64,000 nt of DNA from Dermanyssus gallinae (lineage: Eukaryota > Arthropoda > Arachnida > Mesostigmata > Dermanyssidae), in NCBI GenBank assembly GCA_003439945.1, contig QVRM01002189.1, forward strand, positions 1,936,501-2,000,500, in the 5' to 3' direction. A model generated the notes under the pieces. That model was not told where the DNA came from, ran no database searches, and saw only the letters and a program-made list of their open reading frames with translations. The translations under genes and the position numbers were made by a program. Positions 1 through 10,477 of this stretch are shown here, piece by piece. Positions within the stretch are counted from its first letter, which is position 1, and the number at the start of each line of letters is the position of its first letter.

Positions 1-1010
1 TTTGCCCTACTCAAAGCTAAGCAAGGTCTGGGCCTTGATGTTTTCTCTGGTCATTCATGTTATTGTAGCACGAACATGGCTGATGCAAAGAGTCACCATA
101 AACTGAGCTGCAGGGAGACGGCTGCTAGAATGTGCATGCTAGGACCTTTAGACAAGCGGGTCTTGCCGTGCGCATCGAGCCGACACATCTGTGCGAAGAA
201 GAAAACATAAAACCACATGTTATGATCCTGACCCCCCCCCCACGGGCCATGGAAAAATTGTTAATCTTGGATATGCCAATTCGGAACACATATGCGGCGA
301 GCTATACGACAATATCCCGCACGGCAGACGGCGTTGCACTCAAAACAAGAAGGGACAATGAGTTACATGCCATTCCTTGTACACCAAAATGATTACATGT
401 AACTCAGTAATCATTTTGGTGTACTGTGTGTGCCAATGTGACAGAGGGACGAGTAGCCAAGGCGCTGCAAAATTCCAACAATGACCGACAGAATCAAGAG
501 CAAACCAATAGCGTAACAGTCCGGAATTTCCGAGCGGCACGCCGATGCTTTTCAAATTCGAATTCTAACAGCTGTTCATCCAAAATATTGATGGTGGAAC
601 GTCTAATCTACAAAATGGCGCCAACAGTTATTTCAAAAACTTATCGCGCCGACAATGAAAACAACGTTTTTCCTTGGAACGGCAAGGCATGAGACGTTGA
701 CCGCCACAGCAAAGTCAGCAACTGCTCTGTTTTACAGGAGAAGCAGCAGCATCAATGGCTAATGAGTTTTAATGTCCGTGGTGTGCAATGTGCTTTCCTA
801 CGAAGAGGGGCGTCTAGATTCACGAAGCAAAGACTCATAAGACGAAGCCAAGTCTAGTGAAACAGTAGCACTCCAGCAAACCACTGCTAGCAGCATCAAT
901 ACTGCTGCCTTCTCCATGCTCCACTAGTAGAATCTTTTCCTCACCCCGCCAGGCAGCCGCCAACGAATGGAGTATCATTAGCTAGCCAACACCTGGTGCC
1001 CTCTTCTCCC
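1..1010. other. no gene recognised
   Basis: I see no supported coding region here. Short open frames at 132-392 and 426-692 lack recognisable motifs and splice context. The only structure is a perfect hairpin at 379-424, listed separately, and a short poly-C run at 230-241. Confidence 0.5.
379..424. repeat. perfect 18-bp inverted repeat (hairpin)
   Basis: The arm GTACACCAAAATGATTAC at 379-396 is followed by a 10-nt loop and the exact reverse complement at 407-424. Eighteen uninterrupted base pairs with a short loop are well beyond chance. It could be the remnant of a palindromic mobile element end or a cruciform site. There is no adjacent gene to assign a function. Confidence 0.85.
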
Positions 1011-1019
1011 GCTCCTTTT

Positions 1020-2560
1020 CACCAATTACTCACCAACGCCAAGATGACACACAAGATTATGTTGCGCACTATCCCACAGGAAGCAAAAACCTTCTACAAG
1101 GACTCTTCGATCGTCTACTGAGAGATGTCGTGAAAAATAATGACGAAGCGATCTGAGCCGCGCTGCTCACCCTCGCCCCAAAAGTCCTCTACGTCGACAA
1201 AAAACATTCAAAGAGGCCATAGTCTGACCAGAGTGATTAGGAAAACAATGGCTTTTTTTCGGAGGTGCCGCTCTCATTTGCGTTGAGGCCTTGGCGGCCT
1301 CACGCCTAACCATCTAAAATACATTTAGCCTGCCAACGAACCATAGCCGTTGGCTGCACTCTGCGTAGACTCGTCATAAAGATCCTTCGTTCCCAGGTCA
1401 ATGTGAAACACTACCTCCAGTCACGGCAAATGGGGTACACCACTAGTAATGGAGTAGAAGTAATTGTTTACACCGTTCGCACCTTTCTCAATAACAAAGA
1501 TAAATGTTGCCTTCCAAAATTAGATTTTATAAATGCGTTTACCTTAAAAAACGAAGACACCTCGTGACAGAGGTCCCCAGGCCTTACGGGCTCTCTATCC
1601 AATGATGCACCAGGCACGCCGGCTATAGCACGCCGACTCCCCTGATGTTCGGTGAGGTTGAAATTAGTTTATCCGGTTGTCAGCAAAGAGACGAAGCAGC
1701 CTCTTTTGCATTTAGTCTACTTCGTTATCAGTACATCAAGCAGAAGACATCCAGGGTCGCTGTGTTACACCTTGATAACGCGACCCTTCTTGACAACAAT
1801 GTTTCGGTGCTGATCAGGGACATCAAGGATTAGAGCGCTCGAGCAATAGAGTGAGCTGCAGCTCAATCCATTTAAATACGAGCTATTCCTACATGGTTTC
1901 GGAGGACAATGAAAGACAGCAGGTAATTACAGAATTTAACGGCAAGCTCCCGGGCATCCTTGTAAAGGATCGGTGTGCTGTGTATGGCGGTGTTCCCCAA
2001 CATGATTGGCCCTGTACTGGCTGAGAAGAAAGAACAGCTCTCCAGGCTTAACAGCAACTTGGCCATCTCGGGAGACACCAAGCCTACTTTCTGCTTCGTC
2101 ACGCAATAGGAGTGTAAAAGGTCATATACGTACTACGGACCTCACCTGCTTCCCTTCTTTCTTCCTTCTCTACCGTCAGAAACTTTAGACTCGACGATCA
2201 GGTGTAAAGAACTCTGCAAAACATATTTGACCTGACGCTCGATGATAAGCCATGGACGCAGGCAAGCCTACCGGTACCGCTTGGCCACGGGTTTTGCCTT
2301 GACCTGCCCTCCTTGCCTCGTCATATCGGTGCGCTTTTGCAGTGGCCACTACTTTGGTATTCACTTGCTTCGGAGGCCTGCAGCGTTAGCCTCCTCTCAG
2401 TAGGAGACAGACGAATCGCACAGATCTCTACTGCCAACAATTTCCACAAGTTAAACAAAAAGTAACTCAAACGCATCCTCAGCTCGTAAACATAGACAGG
2501 AAAAGGGTCATCTTTCGCCAAGACAACGCGCTACTTCACGCAAGTAACTTTAGCCCTAAA
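1020..2560 (+). pseudogene. decayed non-LTR reverse transcriptase, same broad family as the element at 8.7-10.5 kb
   Basis: Translated fragments in shifting plus frames follow the order of a reverse transcriptase. First comes an FGG fragment near 1258 (in the intact family, a GGRLIA fingers motif). Then T-I-A-V-G-C-T-L-R-R from 1340, a G-Y-T-T-S-N-G-V-E segment, and K-L-D-F-I-N-A-F near 1520-1545, where the first catalytic Asp is kept. Next are a G-C-Q-Q-R-D-E version of the GVQQGDP motif near 1677, and a L-D-N-A version of the LDDG catalytic box near 1782. L-N-P-F-K-Y-E-L-F lies near 1865 and V-L-R-T-S-P-A-S near 2130. At least three frame changes and several stop codons break it, and the second catalytic box has lost an Asp. 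This is a long-dead copy. The exact ends were not found. Confidence 0.7.
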
Positions 2561-2629
2561 AAATATACCACCATAGCTTCCGGGCCTTGCAAAATTAAGC
2601 TATCACTTATTCCGATTAGGCCAAAAAAG

Positions 2630-2654
2630 ATATATATATATATATATATATATA
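2630..2654. repeat. (TA)n microsatellite
   Basis: An uninterrupted TA dinucleotide tract of 25 bp. Confidence 0.95.
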
Positions 2655-3050
2655 CGGATTGTGATGACATGAATAGATAGATAATTAAGGGGATACTAAC
2701 AGTAAAGTTTTCGGGCTGACCCTCAACCAAGATTTAACGAATTTAGGGAATGCTAGTGATACTGCTTCTAATGGTAGGTGGGCAGTGACATTGAGTGGCA
2801 AGGAGTCTCCGATTTCTCCTGTTATACCGATTTAGTTGGCCAGGGATCACTTCACAAGACGTGGATTGTAAGACAACGAGTTTTTCTCGACAATTGAGAT
2901 GCTGAACATATAGTCGTGTCCAAACAAAAATACATCAAACAATTAATATTTAAGACAATACGCATTTATTGATGATCATTGTGGTTCCAAATATTAACTG
3001 GTTTGATACGTAATATGATTACAGTAAGCCGTTTTCGCTACACCTGATGT

Positions 3051-3364
3051 ACCGTGTCAGCAGAGGGGGGAGTAACGTACTACACATTTCTGAGCAGGAC
3101 CTTATCAGAACTGCTGGTAGATGACCCAGATGGTAGTCTCTCGAGGATATGGTTCCAGCACGATGGAGCATCAACACACAACCTTACGGTACGGGTTCAG
3201 CTTTGGGAATCGATAGACAGCCAAAACCAAGTGAAAACGTATACCGCATACAACAACGCGAGATACAGATTGCCCGCCAGCCGCTAATGTTCGACCCCTC
3301 GGCTAAGATAGAACTCTACGGGAATCTTACCTTGGGGGCCAACCCATTATCCATTTGGTACTAA
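3051..3364 (+). pseudogene. IS630/mariner-superfamily transposase remnant
   Basis: The frame starting at 3054 contains Y-Y-T-F-L-S-R-T-L-S-E-L-L followed by R-I-W-F-Q-H-D-G-A-S-T-H. This is the block around the second catalytic Asp in a large group of arthropod DDE transposases that usually read WFQHDGAPAHF. Upstream, S-A-E-G-G-V fits the degenerate LTGxRY segment. The downstream part, which should hold the PDLNPLDFFLWG motif, is unrecognisable. No N-terminal half or terminal repeats were found. This is only a scrap of a transposase, so the subfamily is uncertain. Confidence 0.55.
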
Positions 3365-3508
3365 CACATTATAAAGGAAATGCGCATTTGCCTAAATGAG
3401 TCTGTCTTATGAGCGTAATAGCAAAATTATAAGGTCCTGTACGTAATAAAAAAAAAACTTTAATTGTTCACTATTAAAAAAATGCTCACTCTGAATTTCA
3501 CCACACCC

Positions 3509-3513
<5 letters not shown>

Positions 3514-3560
<47 letters not shown>
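3514..3560. repeat. (TA)n microsatellite
   Basis: A 47-bp pure TA/AT dinucleotide tract. Confidence 0.95.
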
Positions 3561-3564
<4 letters not shown>

Positions 3565-4484
3565 TTAACGAGAGGAGAGAGAAGGGAGTATTAATACTGG
3601 CTGCAACAAACGGTGATGGCTTTGACGTTTTTGCGTTCCAACGACTAGACTCGATTCGGCTCCGGCAAGTTTTGCTGGTAGTAGCAGTGGCGGGGGCCAT
3701 GGAGCTGCCGCTGCTATCGCCTGTGTTTCCGCCCTTTAGTCGCTCGAGACGGGGAAACTAAAGGAAAATCGAAACTCGACTGACTTGGCCAGACGTACGA
3801 GAAAACACTTACGGCATGGAAAAATGACGTCTTGCCGTATGTCAATGATGCAGGTCGCTGGCGGAGTCGCAACAAGGTTTTGCAGGCAACAGAAGAACGG
3901 TTAGAAGGGAACGGGGCAAAAGGAAAACCCCGAAATTCCCCCCCGGCCCACTATGGCGCCCGTCGGCTTTGCTCGATGAACGCCGATGGATGGGGCGAAT
4001 TGAGCTCAAGGTTCGAGGCTCGAGGGATGATGCTATCGGACGACCCAAGTACAGCTTTCAATCCGTCCGCCCACGTCATGGACGCACCAATACTCTTCGA
4101 AATAGTCGATACAAGGGTCCGCTAAAATTTTGTTCGTGTTCTTTTGTCGTGCAAAGTTTACACAGATCATTGACCTAACTACAGTTTGCGTCAGTAAAGC
4201 GGGCAGCGCTATGGACTTGCGCGTTCTTTCCTTCGTTTGCTCCCTCGCTTTATCCCATCATCTTTTTTTTACGTTTGTGTGTGTCAACCTGTTAGTTCAT
4301 TGTATATTGACAAATTATTTGCGTCTTTTCTGATAATCAGCAGCAGCAGCACCGAGAAGGACTCATCATGATTTCGTAAAAAGAAATATAGGCTATATTG
4401 TTGTCATGCTTTAAAACTACAGAACACAGAGAAGTGGCTTTCCTGAAGTAAGTAAAATATAGAAGTTGCCGGCATATGTATATA
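3561..4484. other. no gene recognised
   Basis: Moderately GC-rich unique sequence. Overlapping short frames at 3561-4333 have no recognisable motifs, start context or splice signals. Confidence 0.4.
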
Positions 4485-4686
4485 AAGTGTGTTGCAAAAA
4501 ATTAGCAACTCATGTTTTTTTGCGATAATTTCGGCTTGGTTTATTTGAATGGCTTGAAATTTTAAGCGCATGATGTACATGACAAAACATGAGTATAGTG
4601 TTGATTTCATTGCAATCTCAAAATCGGTTCATACTAAAAAAATAAGAAAGTGTGAAAAAACAGTGTTGCAAAATATTAGCAACAAT
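4485..4686 (+). repeat. left terminal inverted repeat of Tc1 element
   Basis: About 202 bp, matching the reverse complement of 5925-6123 with only scattered mismatches and small indels. The outer 11 bp match exactly. Long repeats of this kind often carry internal transposase binding sites. The TTGC..ATTAGCAAC motif occurs at both the outer end (4490-4508) and the inner end (4665-4684) of the arm, as expected for paired binding sites. Confidence 0.9.
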
Positions 4687-4862
4687 AACATGCTAACAAC
4701 ACAGCTCTTGTTTGTAAAGGATAGTCGATACTACAGCTGATATTCGATCCCAGGGATCAAATGTCAGGAATATTGTCTAGCTAAATCAATCGTTATATAG
4801 CTGCAAAATATTCTACAGCATAGTCGTTGTTCCGAACTAACGACGAATCTTATGTTTAAACC

Positions 4863-5858
4863 ATGGGTCGTACAAAGGATCTTTCGGATAACGAAAAGAC
4901 AAGAATTGAGACATATGCTGAGCTCGGTCATACAGTAACTGCTATAGCAACCAGATTAGGACGGCATAAGAGCACCATCAGCAGGTTCTTATACCCTGGA
5001 GTGAACCAAAGGTGCAGATCTAACAGTGGGCGTAAGCCAGTTTTGACTATTCGAGATCGGCGAAGGATCATACAGTTGGCTACTCATGACCAAATGTCTT
5101 CTTCCAGGATCAGGACTACTTTGGGAGTGCCAGTGCACCGATCCACAGTGTACCGAGTGTTAAGTTCTGACAAAAACGTGCGATACGCGAAAAGGAAGCT
5201 TATGCCGCGACTGCAACCGAAGCACATTGTCGAACGGCGTGAATTTTCGCATAGATACCAAACTTGGGATAACGAGTGGAAAAACATCGTCTTCTCGGAT
5301 GAAAAGAAATTTAATCTCGATGGCCCTGACGGCTGTCAGTACTTTTGTCACGACTTACGGAAGGAACCTAAATGGTTCTCGAAACGTGTGGCCGGTGGTG
5401 GCTCTGTGAAATATTGGGGCACGTTTGGATATAATGGGAAGTCTGATCTAGTCGAGATTGTGGGCCGAAACAATTCTGACATGTACCAGCGCATTGTCGG
5501 TTTCCAGTTAGAAGCCCACTTCAGAAGAATTGGGGGACCTGACGCAGGTTTTCAACAAGACAACGCCACGTTTCATACCTAGGCTAGCACTATAGCCTTT
5601 TTTCAAGAACAAGGAGTGCCACTTTTTGACTGGCCGGCATTAAGTCCAGACCTGAATCCTATTGAAAATCTTTGGGGACATTTGGTAAAGCAGATTTACG
5701 CAAATGGTCGACAATATAATCATTTGTCGGACCTCAAAGAAGCTGTCCAGCAAGCATGGACTAATATTCCACTTTCGTACTTACAACAGCTCATTAACTC
5801 CATGAAAGACCGAGTTTACGATTTGATTCAGAAGAAGGGACGAAAAACCCGTTTCTAG
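4863..5858 (+). pseudogene. Tc1-type transposase, one in-frame nonsense codon
   Basis: The protein would cut and paste the element at TA sites in the nucleus. It starts at ATG 4863 (M-G-R-T-K-D-L-S) and runs 331 codons in a single frame to the stop at 5856-5858. It is interrupted only by TAG at 5580-5582, where Tc1 relatives usually have Gln (HTA/HTQ region); a single C-to-T change would explain it. An N-terminal helix-turn-helix (about residues 8-45), then S-G-R-K-P-V-L-T, forms the DNA-binding part. Catalytic residues fit DD34E: Asp in F-S-D-E-K-K-F, Asp in F-Q-Q-D-N-A, and Glu in L-N-P-I-E-N-L-W, with 34 residues between the last two. The stop separates the second and third catalytic residues, so the product as read is inactive. 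Confidence 0.93.
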
Positions 5859-5924
5859 AATAAAATATGTAGTTTTAAATGAGCCATACAGCCCTGCTAA
5901 GAATCGAATACGCTGTAAGGCGCT

Positions 5925-6123
5925 ATTGTTGCTAATATTTAGCAACACTGTTTTTTCACTTTTTTATTTTTTTTATGAACGGATGTTGAGATTGCAATGA
6001 AATCAACACTATACTCATGTTTCGTCATGTACATCATGCGCTTAAAATTTCAAGCCATTCAAATAAACTAAGCCGAAATTATCACAAAAAAAACATGAGT
6101 TGCTAATTTTTTGCAACACACTT
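5925..6123 (-). repeat. right terminal inverted repeat of Tc1 element
   Basis: Reverse complement of the left arm. It begins just after the transposase 3' end and ends at the flanking TA. As in the left arm, the TTGC..TTAGCAAC type motif is present near both ends. Confidence 0.9.
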
Positions 6124-6145
6124 TATATATATATATATATATATA
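6124..6145. repeat. (TA)n tract abutting the Tc1 element
   Basis: Short TA microsatellite that starts at the right target-site dinucleotide of the Tc1 insertion. Confidence 0.85.
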
Positions 6146-6149
6146 AATA

Positions 6150-6900
6150 TATACGCCCCGGACGTCCGGCTAAGGTCACTACGCCAAAAACGGTTGAAAA
6201 CATCCATTGTATCTAAGTAGAGAGCTGAGGTCGTAGACATCTTTGTAGACGGGGTGCATAATGTAGTGCGTTAACAATCATAAATAAAAACGCCGTGTAC
6301 AGGGCGGGTACTGCGATTGCTGGCCATCGAAGAGTCTCGCCTTTCTGCCTTAGCCGAATTGAGTCCGCATCGATAATCCATGTGCAACGGATAGACCCAA
6401 ATTAGTTTTATGCTTAATTGATTGATATATTATACGCTTGACATGTCTTAAATACACATGTTACCCTTTTATATCAGGGGGCGCTTAGAGAGGCAGCATA
6501 TATATTACCTACGCATTCATATCGTCAACGTATCCTCCAATGAATAATGAGTATTGGCCTTCCTTTGGAATTACCCCGTCTTTGTAATATTGACCTGGTT
6601 CTTCCCAACATTTGTTAATAAAGCTAGGACCTTCGATGTGTATATATCTCTGCCTCCCCCCAAGCCTGTGAAATATTTTACAATATGTTCAATTAATTTA
6701 GTCATTAACCCACAAGCTTGACATTATGCACCTTTCCTTTCCTATATTTAGCTTGTTCTATTCTTGTACCATTTTAAATTATCGTATGCATATTCTACCC
6801 TGCCTTTTTGCCGTTTCTCCTTTCCATATATAACTGCTAAGCTCGATCTGGAACCCATCACCAATTCCTTTGGCCTGTATATGACTTTTTAAGCTTAGTT
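6150..6900. other. no gene; possible 3' tail of the adjacent LINE
   Basis: AT-rich sequence with no open frame of note. Minus-strand fragments near 6570-6670 could be the decayed end of ORF2 or the 3' untranslated part of the LINE that begins at about 6.9 kb, but I could not place its 3' terminus. Confidence 0.3.
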
Positions 6901-6946
6901 TCATAATTTTCTTTGGTACACTCGCTCTTGCTCATTGCTGACTATT

Positions 6947-8677
6947 TTACCCAATCTCCATAGCAGCAAACTCTACTCTCCGATCCCACTTCGTTTTGAT
7001 CGTCAGCGCCATCTTTATAAACTGCATCTGTTTAACCCATCGTTTTAGTGTGACATCCTTAATCTTAATACTAAATATTAGCTTACATTGTACTTCCCGT
7101 TGTATACATTTTGACATCCCCACTTTCCCCCCAGGAAACTTCCCGGCGCAATTAAAACGGCAGCCCAATGCAAACCGTAATACTTCTCTTTGTATAGTTT
7201 CTAACTTCTTTCCCCACCCCGCGCTGTGGACCAGAGAGTCATCAGCAAAAGTTAATCCCGGTACATACATGGCCTTCCAAATATGTCTTGTTACTATATA
7301 TTTATTATACCTCCAGAGTCCCTTATACCTTACTGAATTTCTTCCTCTTTCAGCTTTTTCCTGCGTAATACCTCTTCTTCCTCTAAAAAATATTGTCTGT
7401 AGTCATTGTTACCCTAGGATACTTGTACTGACTTGGGTAGTCTAATTAATGTAACCTTATAATACAAGCCTACCTCTTCTTCCAAAACTGCCCTATAACC
7501 GTAAATACTAAAATTAAGCTCTCTCTTTTGTTCAGCACTATGTCCAGTTCCTCCTCTGCTACCCCACATGCATTCAACATTTGATGAACTTCGCTAGTGC
7601 TCCGTCCTAACACTACCATATCGTCAGCAAACAGCAGCACTACTGTTTTGATATATACATATTTGTTACCTTATCTGCCATCATAATCGCGTGTTTTCAA
7701 TCCTTTGCGCTGTGCTCTCTATATACATAAAAAAATTACTTATGAAAACGGACATCCTTGCCTGAACCCCTTAGCGACTATAAACTCTCTAGATTGCCCG
7801 AATGCTGTTATTATTCGAACCGTGTTATTCTATACTGCTATACATTTATTCTAGCAACTCGACCCAGCTTCTCTCTAAACCCTCCTTCAACATAGTTTGA
7901 TACAACTTTGTCCTGTTCAACATATCATGCGCTTTCTTAAGATCTAAAAACCCTGTCACACACCCTTGTTCCTGCAGTCTCAATGCTTCCACAACCTGAC
8001 ATAATAAAAAATATGTTCATTGAGGTTAGACCCTTTCCTAAATCCGCACTGCCATTCTTTCATTTCCCCATTTGCCTCTATAGAACTCTGTACTCCACTC
8101 GTAAATACCTGCATAAACAAATATGCGTTATAGGTGTAATTGCAATCAATCGATATGTTACAGATGTAACTGCATTGGTCGCCATATTTTTAAGCTGCTT
8201 CTTTAGATAATACGTGTACTCATTTCCCAACGCCTGGATAAGTCCTACGGAGATTCCGTCAAGACCACACGCCGTTTTTGGATTCATTTTCCTAACCACG
8301 CCTTGTATGTTCTATCCTGCTTCTTATTTGCTATCCTTGTTTTTTCCTGTCGTACATAGTCCCAAAACTGTTTTGCTCGCTGTCTCTTGGAATCCTGTTT
8401 TAATTGCATCCTGTCTTAACATTTAAGCTTTATTCTTGGCTTCCTTGTAACTCATCTGTCATGTCTGCGGCCCTTCCCATTACCCTTTTATGTTCCCTAC
8501 TCCATCTTTTCAGCTTCATAATTGCCTCATTTATCTCATCTACTAGCGTTTCCCCACTTACCACTAAGAGCTGTTTTATACATTCTACTTTCTGCGCCAA
8601 TTTTTGTGTATCCAAATATTTCTTTTGTACCTGCTCCGGCTTCTTCTTCCTTCCTCTCACTTCTACCTAATTATGAT
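6947..8677 (-). pseudogene. LINE endonuclease 3' end, reverse transcriptase and C-terminal domain
   Basis: Just below the nested insertion the minus strand reads R-S-D-H-N-stop-V-E-V, the last endonuclease motif. A basic linker follows (8,430-8,660, open for 76 codons). The RT fingers motif N-P-K-T-A-C-G-L-D-G-I appears near 8,270, and the catalytic box L-F-A-D-D-M-V-V-L-G near 7,630. A C-terminal stretch at 6,947-7,270 contains E-T-I-Q-R-E-V-L-R-F-A-L-G-C, a signature I recognise from tick LINE ORF2 proteins. Several frameshifts separate these blocks. The template RNA is copied at a nick in chromosomal DNA in intact relatives; this copy cannot do so. Confidence 0.78.
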
Positions 8678-8686
8678 CACTTCTAA
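8677..8686 (-). repeat. target-site duplication, 3' copy
   Basis: TCACTTCTAA on the plus strand, identical to 10,468-10,477. The sequence is part of the LINE endonuclease codons for R-S-D preceding H-N. Confidence 0.9.
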
Positions 8687-10467
8687 GACAACACAATTTA
8701 CTTTTTATTAAAATGACATTTAAATGTTACAGCGAGATATAATTAACTATCAACACTAGGGCTTGTGGGGAGCGCTACCAGTCGAGCTTATCTTCGAGGC
8801 AGCCCCTCATTGTGCCCATTATTGCTGCTGCATTGCCGCGTTGAACTGCCAGCGATAGTCGCTGAAGTAGAAACTCAAGTGCTCTTTTTTCCCCTGTCGC
8901 CAGTTCAATTTGTTTGCCAATCTTCTGTAAAAGCGACCATGCCTCAGGGCCGGGCCCCCCGAGTGTCTCGAATACTAGCGGCACGAAAATGAACTCGTTG
9001 GCGAGCTGGGCATATTTGTTGGTCTTTAGACGCTCAGCCTTGCGTGCTGCGGAGCCAGCGGAAGATGCACTGGCCTCCAGGTTCGACGGGGCGAGCGTGT
9101 CGGTGATAGTCGCATCCCAAACAAGCGCCTTTCCCCTTTCAAAGGAGATAAGGATGAGACCGTCTGGTCTCTTTCCATCGCTTCTCAGGAGGCCGGCGGG
9201 CTCTGGGATGCACGGTATTAGAGCGGATCTGAAAGCCCTGGCTGTAATCTCATTAACCTCGCAATGACGGCTTTGGCGTCCTTCGCTTCTACTGCAGGAC
9301 AACCCGTGAGTCCCCCGGATATCTACCTGTGTTCCACACGGACACCGGTGTTCCTCGGTTAGCCTTGTCCCCAACCTCAAACCAATGCACAGACGAAAGC
9401 TTTCGTGATCTAGTAAAGTGCCTAGGTTTGAGGAGGGGACGGCTTGGAGCCATTTGCTAGCTCCTTTCTGGACGATTGCACGTAGTCGGGCTTTGTCTGC
9501 CGTGGTTAGTGCGTCAGAGAGCAAGCGCTGGTACTTCATGGAGACGATAAGGTCGTCATAGGACCTCTGCAGGTGTTTGTTTGTCTCCGAGAGTAGGCCT
9601 GCGAGGTTCTTGAACTTCGTATCCGCAACTTCTTTGGTGTCCTGGAAAGCCTGCAGGGCCATGAGTGGGCTGATGTGCCGAACAGTGCTCTCTGAGGCGT
9701 GTAATAATGAAGCGTGGCAGCTCGGTGCTAGGTCTGCTGTAGAACGAATCCCCCTCGGCTTTTTTATTGCGATGAGGCGTCCCCCAAAAAGAATAGGGCG
9801 GATGGCCTCAGGAACTGTGCCACTTCTGATGATGTCCACCACTTTTCCTAGGTCACGCAGTAAACGGCTGGCAATATTTGCGTTAGTTGCAAGGAGGTCT
9901 CTGAGATGGCGCGGCCGCAAGCCGTCCATACCTGCAGTGGACCCCGCCGGAAAGGTCCACGCAGCCTCGCGGAGCAGTTCTGCACTGGTGATAGGTGGAT
10001 CGGCGTACGGTGGTCTTGGAGGCAGGTCGAGGTCGGCCGGTTCTCTAGGATGTTTCGAAGTCATTTCCGTGTACGCATCGGCTGCGCAGACCGGGCTCCC
10101 CACAGAAAGCAAAGCTCTCGCGGCGCCTCCGATGTCACCTTCGCCTAGCAGCTTAGTTGCTCGCCTGGCGGCAGCTTCATCGTCGTTACGTTGCTTGTTC
10201 CGATGCGCCCTTGGGACCGACTCGGATGGGGGCTCACGGCCTGATCTGTGGTCCTCGATTCCGTCTCTGATGAATGTAGCCCAAGTGAGATTGTTCCGCT
10301 TTCGGGATGGGGTTCTAAGCACTGTATGCGCAAACAACAGTAGGTTGGCCCAGCTGCGTGTGTCGTTGTTAAGGTGCACTAGAGAAAGTGTGTCGGCCAG
10401 CGCTGCGGCCACTGCAGGCCGGGCGCTTTTGGGGATTGTGTCTAGTCGTTTGTATGCCTTTGTGTAC
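8687..10467 (-). mobile_element. RLE-type (R2-group-like) retrotransposon nested in the LINE
   Basis: A 1,781-bp insertion on the minus strand flanked by a perfect 10-bp direct repeat TCACTTCTAA (8,677-8,686 and 10,468-10,477, plus-strand reading). Removing the insertion and one repeat reconnects the LINE endonuclease reading frame, which proves the insertion point. The element is 5'-truncated, because its open frame runs through the 5' junction without a start codon. It is also internally deleted. The 3' end has a short untranslated tail of about 90 bp with an AATAAA-like run near 8,704 and no long poly(A). It is much less decayed than its host LINE, having a single uninterrupted frame, so it is clearly younger. 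Confidence 0.9.
8775..10467 (-). pseudogene. RT-zinc knuckle-endonuclease polyprotein lacking the RT palm
   Basis: The frame is open from the element's 5' edge to the stop at 8,775-8,777, about 560 codons. The first 545 residues counted back from 10,412 carry, in order: a basic N-terminal linker; the RT fingers segment around residues 146-221 (A-G-M-D-G-L-R-P-R-H-L, then F-G-G-R-L-I-A-I-K-K-P-R-G-I); an abrupt jump at about residue 222; a thumb/connection region; a zinc knuckle C357-x-C359-x9-H369-x3-C373; and a PD..D nuclease-like domain (R-P-D417-G, V-W-D433-A-T). The knuckle plus PD..D nuclease is the layout of R2-group elements. The palm with its catalytic Asp pair, normally about 300 residues, is missing although the frame is kept. 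The protein could still bind or nick nucleic acid but cannot reverse transcribe. Confidence 0.82.
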
Positions 10468-10477
10468 TCACTTCTAA
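10468..10477 (-). repeat. target-site duplication, 5' copy
   Basis: TCACTTCTAA, identical to 8,677-8,686. It marks the 5' end of the nested retrotransposon. Confidence 0.9.

Larger units (their letters stand above)
4485..6123 (+). mobile_element. Tc1-family DNA transposon with about 200-bp inverted repeats
   Basis: A 1,639-bp element bounded by TA dinucleotides (4483-4484 and 6124-6125), as expected for Tc1/mariner insertion. The ends begin AAGTGTGTTGC and close with the reverse complement GCAACACACTT. The inverted repeats run 4485-4686 and 5925-6123 and are nearly identical. Their inner boundaries carry the repeated motif TTGCAAAATATTAGCAACA. Between them is a single transposase frame with one stop codon. 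The 3' TA runs straight into a TA microsatellite, so insertion probably occurred in or next to a TA tract. The structure is complete, so the insertion is relatively recent compared with the other elements nearby. Confidence 0.93.
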
